This document shows, piece after piece, positions 8,916-19,570 of a DNA stretch of 64,000 nt. The stretch covers positions 104,742,409 to 104,806,408 of the forward strand of contig NC_088203.1 of assembly GCF_037126465.1 (NCBI RefSeq), written 5' to 3'. Position 1 is the first letter of the stretch. The number at the start of each line of letters is the position of its first letter. Source of the stretch: Ornithodoros turicata (Eukaryota; Arthropoda; Arachnida; Ixodida; Argasidae). The position numbers and the translations under genes are program-made. Under the pieces are notes generated by a model. That model searched no databases, was not told where the DNA came from, and was given only the letters and a program-made list of their open reading frames with translations.

Positions 8916-10470
8916 ATTAATATCTATACCGCTTACTCTGCCCAACAACTTCCGCTGGAAAACAAAAATCACTATCAACCACTCAAGGTGGTACATGTTA
9001 ACTTGAACGTCGAGTCGAATAAGTTTGAAGAATCTGAAGCTTCCGGCTGTAGCACTCTGAATGAATACACATCGATCAACGGAACGGTGATTGAGTCTGC
9101 TGTAATCAAGAATTCTATTGGTCAACGGAAGTTAAATCTGGGACTTGATTGGTTCGTCCTGCCGTCGTCGAAATTACTGCTTCCGACTTCGAAGAAGTAC
9201 ATTCTTGCTCAATTTGACTCAATTTGAACACTGTGATTATTTCCTCGAATGGGTTCCGCTTTATATTCTCGTCCTTTGCCTTAGGCGCCGTGAGTGTCTT
9301 TTTTCTTCTTACGAGCTGTCTTATCGCTGACATTCAGCGCAGTGGGCGAAACACTTATTTTACTTGGTGGATTCCGGAAGCAAGCACTACAGGTTGTGTT
9401 TACATTCAGCTTGAAAGAGTCTGTTTATTATTGTGTGTATATTAGAGTGTTCACTTGACCCAACGAGTCTTGACCCAATGTTCAAAAACTATTGGTGTAC
9501 TGGCAAGGTTCCACTTCTTTTCGTTTCAGTAATTTTATTCAACGTCAACACTAGTACACTATTTTTACCGCAACAACAACAACAACAACAATAGGTGATG
9601 ACGATGAGATGGGGTGTCTTACCTGCAAGGGTTAAACTACACATAAACAATTCTGTTTCTCTCGAAAATCTACTATTGCCTTTTCATATGGGGTAACACT
9701 ACAGCAACAAACTTAAGGAAGTTGTGGATACTTAATTAAAATGCACGAAGTAGGCGCAGAATATAACGCACACACTGGACGACTTTTTAAACAATTCCAT
9801 ATAATTACTCTACAGAATCTTTATAGATACAACTTGGCAATAAGATATCCCTACGAATTAAAGACTCCCGAAAATATAATCTGCTCATTAGCATAATTAA
9901 AGAGGTATACTAGTGTTTACCCATCACGGTCAAACTTAGAATGGAAAGTTCCTGTCGGAAGGTCCACTTTCGGAAGGCAATTAATCATGTACACACTACC
10001 TTCACTATTAAAACTTTTAAACTAAAACAACGTAAATGAAGGCATCTTCACTTACGCGGAAAAAGTTCATCGTGTTAAACTGGTGCTTTATTGATGTATC
10101 GACAACTTGTACGTAGCTGTATGTAACCTGCCTGATAACATGTAACTTTCTTTCTACATGTATAAAGCCCATTCTTTTTTTCGTCATGTTTTCGTACATT
10201 TTGATTTATCTCTGTGTCTATTTAATTTTCACGCAGGATTGTGTTCCGTTGTAGAGCAAAGTTTTCCTGGCTAATTTCTCTCTTCGAACATTGTATAAAA
10301 ATTACGTTGTTCTGGCTAGCTGCCTTGTCTCTCTCTGATCTCCTTTCAAATCCGCGTACGCGCTGGAGAGATGCAAAATGGAACCGGTTTTTCATATATT
10401 GGAGAAGGGCCCCTGGATAAGGCGGTACGCCTCTGGGCGGGTTGTGTCTTTGAATGCGCGGCCTATAAAA
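8916..10470. other. unassigned AT-rich spacer
   Basis: Contains a (CAA)n run at 9572-9591 and otherwise unique-looking AT-rich sequence. Open frames are short and show no recognisable domain. Confidence 0.45.
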
Positions 10471-10780
10471 CGGTCGTATGCATGTATGCATGTATGTATG
10501 CGTGCATGCATGTCTCTATGTGTGCATGTATGTATGTATGCATGTGTGCATGTGTGCATGTATGTATGTATGCATGTGTGCATGCATGTATGCATGTATG
10601 TGTGCATGCATGTATGCATGTATGTGTGTATGTATGTATGTATGTATGTGTATGTATGCATGTATGCATGTATGCATGCATGTATGCATGTATGCATGTA
10701 TGCATGTATGCATGCATGTATGCATGTATGCATGTATGTATGCATGTATGTATGTATGTATGTATGTATGTATGTATGTA
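10471..10780. repeat. (ATGY)n microsatellite, about 310 bp
   Basis: Interspersed ATGT and ATGC tetranucleotides, the last 40 bases purely ATGT. It creates long spurious frames on both strands (MYVCMH-type peptides) that are not genes. It ends directly against a SINE tail at 10781. Confidence 0.95.
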
Positions 10781-10815
10781 GCCACAGTTGCTTCGCGGCG
10801 CTAACACGAATGTTA
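10781..10815 (+). mobile_element. SINE 3'-tail fragment
   Basis: GCCACAGTTGCTTCGCGGCG then CTAACACGAA is the reverse complement of the SINE signature at 5612-5650. It is followed by an A-rich AATAAAAATAAATAGAATAAA tail-like stretch, so this is the very end of a plus-strand SINE. Confidence 0.75.
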
Positions 10816-10838
10816 ATAAAAATAAATAGAATAAATAA

Positions 10839-10913
10839 AATGGGGGATATGTTAACAAAGAAGAGGAACGAGGGAAAGGTCAGCCAGACAGGGTGTCGGC
10901 TTGCTATTCCCCC
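10839..10913 (-). repeat. GGAATAGCAAGCCGAC dispersed repeat, copy 1
   Basis: On the minus strand it reads GGAATAGCAAGCCGAC ... GGCTGACCTTTCCC ... ATATCCCCC. The same order occurs at 14294-14371 and 56206-56287 on the plus strand. It is a retrotransposon-tail-like repeat of unknown family, flanked here by a C-run and an A-run. Confidence 0.65.
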
Positions 10914-11738
10914 CCCCCCAAAAAAAAATCAGAGGATGTATGTATGTATGTATCTATGTATGATGTATGTGTGCGTGTGTGTGGTGAATTCAATTTTCCC
11001 TTTTCCTTTTTAAACAATAAAATTAAATAAAAACTATAGAAGATGAATCTAATAAGAGTTTGAGGCTCTACATCGCAAGAAACGCAGGTGATTAACGATG
11101 CCATGGTGTTCTTACGCGAGATTTATTCACCGGATGAATGTGCTGGTTGTGGGTGTGCAGTACCCGTTTCATATTTTGTCAGTAAAACCCCCGGTGCTGT
11201 AATGACACCAGCGGATACTGTACTAAAGCACACACGAATAATGGCCGCAACAATCGTATTCTGTGAACCAGCATGGTAACGGAACCCCACCATCATTCAG
11301 CCTAAATATGTGTTGTTCTCTTTATTTCTCCGCATAGTTCATGATCTGAAAAACCGCAGCCAACTCTCCACAACGGCCCTTCATTCCATCAGGACGTGAA
11401 GGATGGGGAAAATCTCATCGGCACAGCGAGAGGATTAAGAGAAGTGGAACGTCACTAAACGAACTTTTAATTAAAATCGATGCCAGCCGCCACTTCGCTC
11501 TTGTTCAAGATGAGAACGTTGGCGACACACGCCATTAACGGCGAACGAATCCCAATTTAATTCGTCTTTGACTCTCACAAACTCTGAAAAGGATTATGGA
11601 ATGACATCGGCTAGCCGGACGAACGTTTCCAGTGAGAAAATGCCTAACGGCAGGTATTAGCGAGGACCTTCCTGCAGTGCATGCGCCGTCTGCAGTTGTC
11701 CAAACGGTGAGTCAATAACCGCGTAGTGCCTCTTTTCA
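10914..11738. other. unassigned spacer
   Basis: A short ATGT run near 10936-10980. Otherwise no recognisable feature. Confidence 0.4.
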
Positions 11739-12030
11739 TGCATGCAATATAGATTGGATTGGATTGGATATAAAAGTGATCTAGAGAAGCAACGGGCAAC
11801 TGAGGGTTAACGAGATACCGACTTTTGTGACGACACACATTATTTCGGCAAAAAACTGCACCATTACTTCGGGGAAGCATGTAATATGGATTGGATTGGA
11901 TTGGATTGGATACACAAATGATCTAGAGAAGCAATGAGCATCCAAGGGCTAGCAAGATACCGACTTTTGTGACGAGAATACCCTACCAGGCACATTCTTT
12001 CGGCAAATAATTACACCATTACTTCGGGGT
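11739..12030. repeat. tandem duplication of a ~145-bp unit with (GGATT)n head
   Basis: Two consecutive units (11739-11876 and 11877-12030) share GGATTGGATTGGAT, then ATCTAGAGAAGCAA, GATACCGACTTTTGTGACGA, TTTCGGCAAA and CACCATTACTTCGGGG. The second carries a small insertion near 11975-11995. No coding potential. Confidence 0.85.
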
Positions 12031-12919
12031 ATTAATCTCGCAAAAGCGCACTATGTATGTAAATAGCAAATTAAAAATCTTTGACTCCAAGTGCACCCTC
12101 ATGAGTACTACATAGTAACAGTATTATGCAGTATCACTTCGTGAATGTTAATGAAGTCTATCTTGCCATAACTATATGCATATTTCATCACATCATATCC
12201 GTGTCTACGCCGGCGTTTGTCGGGCCCACTGACAATTTCATTCCAGTTTTTTTAATTGAATATCCACTAAAAGCTCAAAGGCCTACTTAAATGCCTACTA
12301 CAATAAAGGGGAAAAATACTGCGTAGAATTTATCGTGAACACACAAAGGACAACTCGTAATATCATTGCGTGTAGCGTATCCGCACATCCACGGACCGCT
12401 TGTTAGAACATGAAAAAGCTAAATTTAACGTCCGTTAAGATCACACCCTTAGCGTCGCATCCTCCCATGGGATTCGACGGCAAGGAAAGCGCAGCGTTAT
12501 CATCCGGGTTAATGCTTACTCTAACATAAACCATTGTTAACGCTAAGTTTAATTGCGTCCTGTGTAAGCAGCAAAGCAAGCGGTACGACAGAAGGTCATT
12601 TCATTTAAAGACATGAAACTTCGAGGGGGAAAAAAAATACAACAAGAAAGGGAACGGGCAGGTGCGGATTCGTTCGCTGCGCGGTTCAATTCCAGTTTAA
12701 TTAGACGTGCTCGTGTGCTGCCGTCAGCTAGAATTAAAGAGTTTTTGCTACACGTTCCCGTTTCCTCAAGACATCCGACAGCAGTGATACCAGATGAAAA
12801 GCAGAAGGGCATCTGCTGCTTCGCCAAATGATACGGAACCGCTTCTGTCTGGAAGTCCAGCACGTCTTAAGCCAGGAACATGGCGCACGTGCCATGTTTT
12901 CACACGGTAGACGCAGCCT
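12031..12919. other. unassigned spacer
   Basis: No gene recognised; AT-rich to mixed sequence. Confidence 0.4.
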
Positions 12920-13165
12920 CATTGAGGCTTGTGGAGTGACGTCACGTTTGGTCACGTGACATGGGAAAACACATTGTCGCACCGGTGTCACAGTATATAG
13001 GAAGTTACGCCCTCAGTTGTTGCGGTATGCGTGTGCAATTACGGGAGGTAAATATAAAAACACACGCCGCCGCCTCATTCGGCCCGCAGTATAACGCCTG
13101 TGACGCATCCCCATGTTTTTCCGTGTCACGTGACTCCAGTGACGTCATATGCACGAGCCTCAATG
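12920..13165. mobile_element. putative MITE with CRE and E-box motifs in its arms
   Basis: The left arm (12920-12970) and right arm (13113-13165) are imperfect inverted repeats of about 50 bp. Each arm contains CATTGAGGCT, a CRE-like TGACGTCA and an E-box-like TCACGTGAC, then GGAAAAACA-like bases. No target duplication was identified, so the transposon call is inference from the long terminal symmetry. A bipartite regulatory element is the alternative. Confidence 0.45.
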
Positions 13166-13324
13166 ACGACACCAGTGTGGCGGGCGAGGTTTTGTTTTCG
13201 CGGTTGTTACTGCTTCTGCCCGTCCTTCGTCCGTGTCGTCGCCTCTGACACGAGAATGGAATCGGCATTCTCAGACGACATCGCTGCGCGTGTGTCGTGT
13301 CTGCGTTCCCTTTTCTTCATGCCA

Positions 13325-13395
13325 AGACAACATGAAGAGACAACATGAGACAACATGAACATAGGCAGTGACAACAGACAACATGAACATAATTG
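13325..13395. repeat. irregular GACAACATGA repeat
   Basis: Several spaced copies of ACAACATGA/ACAACATGAACAT in about 70 bp. Confidence 0.7.
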
Positions 13396-13530
13396 TGAAA
13401 AGCACAAGGGCTACTAAAATCACGAACGGTGATCCATTTCCGTGTTCTAGCTAAGTTATCTTGAGCGTTACTTAGAGTTACATGAGTTCGCGCCAGGTCG
13501 GTTTTTGTAACACTTGTAATTTGTTGTTTA

Positions 13531-13810
13531 TTCCGTGTTAGCGCCGCGAAGCAACTGTGGCTATGAGTGGCGTACAGTCGTAGGCACATGGAGAGAGGAC
13601 AGCAGGAAGGAGTGGGGTGACAGAGGGGTTCGTATGCGTCTTGGGCCGCCTTCGTTAAGAATTGCGCTGACATTCGTCTGGAAAGTATGCGATAAAACCT
13701 CCACAACACGGCCGGTGAGAGGATTCGAACCCACTACCTCTCGGTCTTCAGCACGACCTTGGGTACCACAAACGAGCGGATGTTTGTCCTTGCTCGGTCA
13801 CGCCGCTGCT
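13531..13810 (-). mobile_element. tRNA-derived SINE, near-full-length copy
   Basis: Same family and orientation as 5612-5920. The 3' signature GTTAGCGCCGCGAAGCAACT starts at 13538, and a B box (complement GGATTCGAACC) lies at 13721-13731. The head ends CACGCCGCTGCT at 13810, where the A-box region (GACCGAGCAAGG on minus) is degraded. A small deletion lies in the body near 13660-13690. Confidence 0.85.
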
Positions 13811-13856
13811 AACACCTGTAATACTTTTGCATTGTGTGTAAAACACATCATGCCTT

Positions 13857-14164
13857 CCCAGGCAGCACAATGTACTGAAAGTCGAGTGCAATAGGGGTGG
13901 ACGGGTAGCTGGAAGGCCTTGAACACACTCGTGAAACTAAAGAACATTGATAAGACACATACCGTCCACCCCTCCCAAGCAGCACAATGTACTGAAAGTC
14001 GAGTGCAATAGGGGTGGACGGGTAGGTGGAAGGCCTTGAACAGACGCGTGAAGCTGAAGAACCTTGATAAGACACATACCGTCCACCCCTATTGCACTCG
14101 ACTTTCGGTACATTGTGCTGCTTGGGCTATTGCACTCGACTTTCAGTACATTGTGCTGCTTGGG
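13857..14164. mobile_element. CCCAAGCAGC MITE (outer copy) split by another copy
   Basis: The outer element comprises 13857-13973 and 14127-14164, interrupted within CCACCCCT/ATTGCAC by a complete inner copy. The dinucleotide CT occurs on both sides of the inner copy. Removing the inner copy and one CT restores a 153-bp element like the inner one. Confidence 0.85.
13974..14126. mobile_element. CCCAAGCAGC MITE (inner copy), 153 bp, intact
   Basis: Complete from CCCAAGCAGCACAATGTACT to the mirror AGTACATTGTGCTGCTTGGG-type end. TIRs extend about 45 bp through GTGCAATAGGGGTGGACGG. It is younger than the copy that contains it. Confidence 0.88.
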
Positions 14165-14293
14165 TTCCTTCGTATTGAAGCCTGTCCCGTTCTTTTTATT
14201 TCCTTCCTTTCCTTTTTGATTCCCGCTTTTTGTTTTTTCTTTCTCCTTCCATTTCTTTTTCGTTTTCCCCTTCCCCCTTTCTCTTTTTTTTTT

Positions 14294-14371
14294 CGGAATA
14301 GTAAGCCGGCTTTTTGCCCGACTAACCTTTCCTTTCTTTTTTTCTTCATAAATATATCCCCCCCCCCTGTC
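14294..14371 (+). repeat. GGAATAGCAAGCCGAC dispersed repeat, copy 2
   Basis: GGAATAGTAAGCCGGC ... GACTAACCTTTCC ... AAATATATCCCCCCCC, colinear with copies at 10839-10913 and 56206-56287. It sits in a CT-rich tract. Confidence 0.65.
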
Positions 14372-15944
14372 CCGTTCCAGAGGTATCCTCTTGTAAGCAG
14401 TGTTGTTCAGGTTTAATAGTTTGTATAGGCCTTAACATCTACACTACTCAGAAATCGGAAACCGGAACATTTAAACTGTACCGGTGTTCCGATAACCTCA
14501 TTCCACACAGAGCCACCACACTGCGAGAATGACTTACGAATGCAGATTGATTTCTTAAGAACAAAGACCCACGTTTCGAAAAGTTAGAGGACAAATTGCG
14601 AAAGAAACCGGCTGAGCCAATTACAAAGGGCGTGTTTCGACGTTTACCTAATTGGAAGCGCTGAACCTAATTAGTAGGCGCACACTTAAAGGTCTGCAAG
14701 CTCAGCCTAACAGACCGTTAATCACTGTGCATTCGTGCATCCGCTATATCTAATCGCTCTTCTTTGATGATACCTAGATTCTCTTATCACTTCCTTCGAA
14801 CATTTCGGAAATTATTCGTTCTCGTATACAAGTGAGTGTCACTGCTCGTAAGTTTGCAATAAGGGTAGAGGGGAAGCTCCCCATTTAAATCGATAATTGA
14901 TAATTGGGGGTTACGTCACGAGACAAATGAGGCATTTAAATTTGAGTTAAAATCAGGGTTGCCATCTTTGGTTTGACGTAAAGTTCGGCACGGAGCGATG
15001 TTTCGCGAGACGTCAAACATAGAGACGTCTCACTTATCAACATTTGACACTGTGCATTGCCGCATTTTTTGTAAAGCGCCGCCAGGTGGAGTGATCAGAA
15101 GCACAGGAGGCTTGAGAGTGAAAATGCTAACCACGACAAATAACGGATAACCTAAATCTCTTGGAAGGACTCAAAAAGTTGCACGGATGGTATACAAAAG
15201 GGTGTGTGTCCCTAACAAAATTTCCGAGAGCGGCAATACGGGCGGCCACGTCTATGGACGTCTACTCCTGTGGCACTACCAAACGGAGCTTTTCACAATC
15301 ATTGTGCTGAATGCTGTTCGAACCAGCTTCTTCTGCTTCCAACTCATCTTTCACCTTGTTAAAGCGAAAACCCTCCTCATAGTTTCAGAAGTTGTTTACA
15401 AAATCGCGTTGTCCCACTTCCTTCTTTACAGGTTGTCGAATGAATTAACGTGAAAATTCAAAGGGAAGAAAACACTCGCCACGTTAACTTGACACGTGAC
15501 ACTTTCGCTTTAGCCGCACTGAGGATGTCGGGAGGACGGCGACGACAGAGCGGAGAGCATGTTTTTCGTTTTCCTTTCTGTGTTTTTTTTTTTTTTTGTA
15601 GGGTGCGCCTGTAAGTAGCGCACGTGCGTCGTAACGATCACGAGCGGACTCTGTGGACCAACTGGCAACGACGGTTTCGAACCTGGCCGAAGGCAGCAAT
15701 ATAGTACCTGTTGCTTGGACACGGCGCCTCCCCAAGGAACATTAAGTACACTTTGGCAGTGTGTTGAGAATTGAGATCGCATCGCGCGTTAAAGAACCCT
15801 GGGCTGGACAAGATTAATCAACAGAGACTGTGGAGTCACCCACAATGATCAGACCTGTCCATGGACATTATCATCCCCAGTGTTACTCGCGTCACGTGAA
15901 CAGATTGTCCACTGGACGATGTTGATGATTATCCCCCATTGACG
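14372..15944. other. unassigned spacer
   Basis: Mixed sequence with a T-run at 15585-15598. Several frames of 60-90 codons occur on both strands without recognisable domains. Confidence 0.4.
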
Positions 15945-16074
15945 GATTGGTTCATGTGGCATTGGTTCATGTGTCATTGGTTCATGTGTCATTGGTTCAT
16001 GTGTCATTGGTTCATGTGGCATTGGTTCATGTGGCAGTGGTTCATGTGGCAGTGGTTCATTTGGCATTGGTTCA
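15945..16074. repeat. 15-bp minisatellite (TTGGTTCATGTGKCA)n
   Basis: About 8-9 tandem 15-bp units differing mainly at one G/T. Because 15 is a multiple of three, it opens periodic frames on both strands (MWHWF or HEPMP repeats) that I do not take as genes. Confidence 0.93.
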
Positions 16075-17079
16075 AAAGCAGCAAACCTATTCCACTGAAA
16101 ACTTCTTTGAGAACTGCATCGTACGTATCGTATCGAAACGTTCACGTGATGCGCACTCACACAAAATAAATGTGCGGACCATCGCTTTACAAGCTTTATA
16201 CAAGAAAGCAAAACGCGCATATTTTAATACCATTTCCATCTGCTACGTTGATTTAAAAGACGGCCTATATCGAGTAAATTGCTTCCAAGATGGTTCTCTT
16301 CCTGAAACTCTATACTGGAAGATATTGGAACACATAATACAGGGCAGAGACAGACGCACGCAATATTCAAAATGAAACGGGACGAGAGACAAACAGGTGG
16401 TATGGGTCTGAAGAACAGAAATGCTGATCATGCAGGGAGATTATTTTCAGCAATACAACACCGTATCGGAGACGCGAGGTATATTGGAAGACTCATAACA
16501 TGGTGGATATTGTGCGTTACGAAACTGATGCGGTGCCATGGAAGCCTCGCTACCATTTTATTTTATTTTACCAAGTCGGAAGACGACTCCAGAATCAAAC
16601 CACGCGACGACGCAAAATTTTGAAAGGGAGACGGGATACGTAAGGAGACGGAGTATGGAGGATGTGGTCTGTGTGTGTGTGGGGGGGGGGTATCTTTTTT
16701 TTTCCTGGAGGAAAAGACAGCCAGAAATGTGGTGGGTTGATTTGTGCAGGCGTTGACGTGCTTTTCTGATCGCTTTTGATATTTTAAATTAAAATAGTAG
16801 CAAAATATTTAAAAGGCACACTGCCCATCTTCCAGACTATCTCATGACTCGCATGGGTATAGCGGCACTGGGAGAAGTCACGTGCTCTTATGAACCAATA
16901 GGAGTTATCAAATCTCTCGTTCTTCTGACAGCAGTGTTCGCAGCGCGCGTAAGAGTCAGCATCGCGTTGTTCACTAGTACTGAGAATAAGTATCTTCATT
17001 GCTCCGGCAACTTGAACAGTACATGTATGCTATTTCCTATAATGTCATAAACTTGAGCCTGATGCACCACAATAGAACA
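16075..17079. other. unassigned spacer
   Basis: A G-run at 16680-16690; otherwise no recognisable feature. Confidence 0.4.
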
Positions 17080-17434
17080 ACAACTTTGTTTCGAGATGAT
17101 GAATATGGATTTTGATCGCCAGGGACGATACCCTACACATGCACACAACGACTCAAAACCAACAAAAATGTTTAATGCTATGCGCAGACAACATTATAAA
17201 AGTAGCGGTTCAAGAAAGGAGGTTACATAGTGAACCATGAATGCAACAGACGGATTGCTGATACACTCTGGAATGCTCTTTATCGCTGCCGCGTCTAAAA
17301 TCATGCGTGTGAATGCGTCACATGTTTGATGGATGCGTCTAGTTTGTTCAAAAACTGGGGTGCAGTCCTGACAGTGTTCGTATTTGTTTAAGTCAAAATA
17401 TGGGAAACCGGCCCATGTGAACCTCTTAATAATA
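17080..17434 (-). mobile_element. LINE 3' end (C-terminal remnant plus 3' UTR)
   Basis: The minus-strand frame has HCQDC, then FEQTRRIHQTCDAFTRM, and ends SFLEPLLL before a stop near 17194. This resembles the cysteine-rich tail and last helix of LINE ORF2. The 3' UTR ends GGGTATCGTCCCTGGCGAT ... ATTCATCATCTCG ... AAAGTTGTTGTT, matching the UTR of the minus-strand LINE at 44612-44975. Confidence 0.6.
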
Positions 17435-17570
17435 GAGGGTTTTAGTGCATCGTACACTATCGCCTTTGCGTACGTAGGGGATAGCGTCGGTGGTTCTGCG
17501 CACGCCCATAACAGAAAGAGAGCCTCGTGCAGTGCGCAACCGCGATAGCGTACGGTGCACTAAAACTCTC
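17435..17570. mobile_element. GAGAGTTTTAG-family MITE, 136 bp
   Basis: TIRs GAGGGTTTTAGTGCATCGTA and its mirror GTGCACTAAAACTCTC, extending into CTATCGC, flanked by TA on both sides (17433-17434, 17571-17572). The interior shares CTTTGCGTACGTA and GGTGGTTCTGCGCA with 8793-8915 and 41572-41720. Confidence 0.75.
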
Positions 17571-17572
17571 TA

Positions 17573-18482
17573 ATGCCCTACGCGCTCCTACACGCTGCTG
17601 CCTGTAGAGTGGCGGAAAAGCAGAGAAGGAAAGAGATATCTATTAGTGTGGCATAAATTCAACGGACTTACTTTGCGCCAAAACTTCTATTTTTCGCATC
17701 AAAATGAATAACGTGGCTAGACCGCGATAGAACTGCAAGCGGAAGATCTGGGATGGGGTGGGGTAACATTATTCAAAAACCTTCCCGCGTTATCTTCATT
17801 TGCGCCCGCCGCATGCCCAGCTTCTTGGGTGGGTTCAAAGTGCTTCCCTGTTCTAAAACTCCGTATGAGCGTCGTCCAGATTAAACGTACACAGGTGTTC
17901 GAAAACCCTAACCACTCTAAACTACGTCGTCCGCAATGCCGAAAGAGAATCGAAGGAATTGCTTCCTCATTTCCTCGTTACCAACGTTGGCCCAGACTGT
18001 AGCACATTTCTACCAAATTTATCTCTGCCGTTGTTCTCTTCTAGCAGCGAATTTAATGGAGGCTCGCCCGTTCTCAGTGGCAGGCGTTAGTCCGGCACAT
18101 TGTTTCACAAAGTCTGCTGCCGTTGGCAGACCCATACTTCACTTACGTTGCAAGGAGGCGTGCCGCTATTAAGGAGAGCATGCGCCAGTTTACGGCTACT
18201 AACAAGAAACTTGGCGAACGAACAAGATAGTGGCTCGTTTCGCGAATGATTTTTACGAAGCGCACAGTCCATAACTGCTCGCTCGCTCGAAGAAAATTGT
18301 ACCTTCCTTAGACAGACAAAAGGTTAATGAAGAGTGGATTCGTAAATGGTTGTCGATTTTGCTTCACGGTTGATGAGATCATTTAATGTTTCCCTCAGGG
18401 CATTGTTCTTTGTATTGACGACATCAACGCGAACGTACTACGAATGATTTCCAGACAATGAGTTACTTTATATTTCTGCTTG
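17573..18482. other. unassigned spacer
   Basis: No gene or repeat recognised. Confidence 0.4.
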
Positions 18483-18574
18483 AAATTAAATAAATATTTA
18501 GAGAGATTGAAACATTTATGTTACTGAAAGACAAGCTTTCGGACGGAGTCCGTCCTTCACCAGGTGCGATACAT

Positions 18575-18833
18575 TTTTATTTATGTAATAATACTACTAG
18601 CACCCTAGGGTGCTGTCGTAGGAGTGGAACAAACAGAGCGTACAAGAGAAACTCGCACAACAAAGCATACAGAATTACAATCATTTACAATCATGAATTA
18701 CATCAATAATCCAAAGTGTATTACGCTGGACTCATGCAATATCACCAAAATAATTTCTTACCGACAAACAAACAAAAAACAAAAAAGTTACATATTATTG
18801 GACTACTTCGTTTATTTTACCTAGGAAATCAGG
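18575..18833. mobile_element. 259-bp insertion in the fold-back left arm
   Basis: Absent from the right arm and flanked by TACAT at 18570-18574 and 18834-18838, a 5-bp target duplication. It begins TTTTATTTATGTAAT and contains the palindrome AGCACCCTAGGGTGCT. The family is unknown; a T-rich start could be a minus-strand retroelement tail. Confidence 0.65.
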
Positions 18834-19076
18834 TACATTGAACACTTGGTAGAGATATTTACACTAATGTACACCGACGAAGGGGGACAAAGAAAGTGGT
18901 GAGGGGCAAATACAAATTCTTATTAGAGAGGACCGAGGGTGCCAAAAAGAAAATACAAAAGAAACACTCACTCCTCTCTAATAAGAATTTGTATTTCCTC
19001 CTCACCACCTTCTTTTTCCCCTTTCTCTGATGTACATTAGTATAAGTATCTCTATCAAGTGTATAATGTATCGCAC

Positions 19077-19103
19077 CTGATGAAGGACGGACTCCGTCCG
19101 AAA
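19077..19103 (+). ncRNA. hammerhead-ribozyme-like core (candidate)
   Basis: CTGATGA at 19077-19083, one A, then a 6-bp stem GGACGG/CCGTCC with an ACT loop, then GAAA at 19100-19103. This is the conserved core arrangement of hammerhead ribozymes. I could not draw stems I and III with a proper NUH cleavage site, so activity is unsupported. The mirror copy at 18537-18563 (minus) has CTGGTGA, a change at a core base. Confidence 0.4.
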
Positions 19104-19159
19104 GCTTGTTTTTCAGTGAAATAAATGTTTCAATCTCTTTAAATACTTATTTTATTCAC

Positions 19160-19570
19160 TTGCGAGTTCTAGACTTCTCCCTTTTTTTTTTTTTTGCTTG
19201 TTAATTTATGTTTGAGAATGATAATATTACTGCTGAAGACTCGAGCGCGAAACATGTGGAGTCTGTAAAATTGACATATTATTTGATTTGTTGCATCAGA
19301 CGACGACCTGCCAACGTATGTAATTCCTGTCATTAAAGAAACAACCTGCCCCGAAGTGGTTATAACATTAAAGTGCAAAATGTTCACCTGGTGGAATGAA
19401 AGCTGTCGTTACCCTGACAGCGACGCAAAAGGAACATTATTCACCTGTCGCGTCGCTTGCGATTTAAGCGCAAAGCAATCTATTACTTCCCCCGTCTCTC
19501 CTTTTATTCCACTTTATAAATTTTACCACTTTAGTGCCCCGGGTCCTGATGTACGTTAAACACTCTAGAG
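19160..19570. other. unassigned flank
   Basis: A T-run at 19183-19195 and a CTGAAGA ... GAAACATG segment at 19233-19255 resembling tails of some Penelope-like elements. Nothing firm. Confidence 0.3.

Larger units (their letters stand above)
18483..19159. mobile_element. fold-back element with hammerhead-like core, split by an insertion
   Basis: The right arm 18968-19159 is the imperfect inverse of 18483-18574 plus 18834-18934, with a 33-base centre. The left arm is interrupted by a 259-bp insertion. Outer parts share CTTTCGGACGGAGTCCGTCC, GGTGCGATACAT and TTGAAACATTTAT. Inner parts share AATACAAATTCTTATTAGAG. Inverted truncated pairs are common for Penelope-like elements, and the hammerhead-like core points the same way, but no coding segment is present to prove it. 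Confidence 0.65.

Noticed and set aside
10371..11013. Long open frames over the ATGY array on both strands
   Set aside because: They are products of a tetranucleotide repeat without stop codons.
12920..13170. A core promoter with TATA (TATATAGG near 12993) driven by CRE/E-box
   Set aside because: No coding exon or transcript signal is visible downstream, and the motifs belong to inverted repeat arms.
15849..16375. Frames of 76-142 codons with WHWFM or HEPMP repeats
   Set aside because: The 15-bp minisatellite opens these frames; flanks lack coding character.
19233..19252. A second hammerhead core (CTGAAGA ... GAAA)
   Set aside because: The bases between do not form a stem II hairpin.
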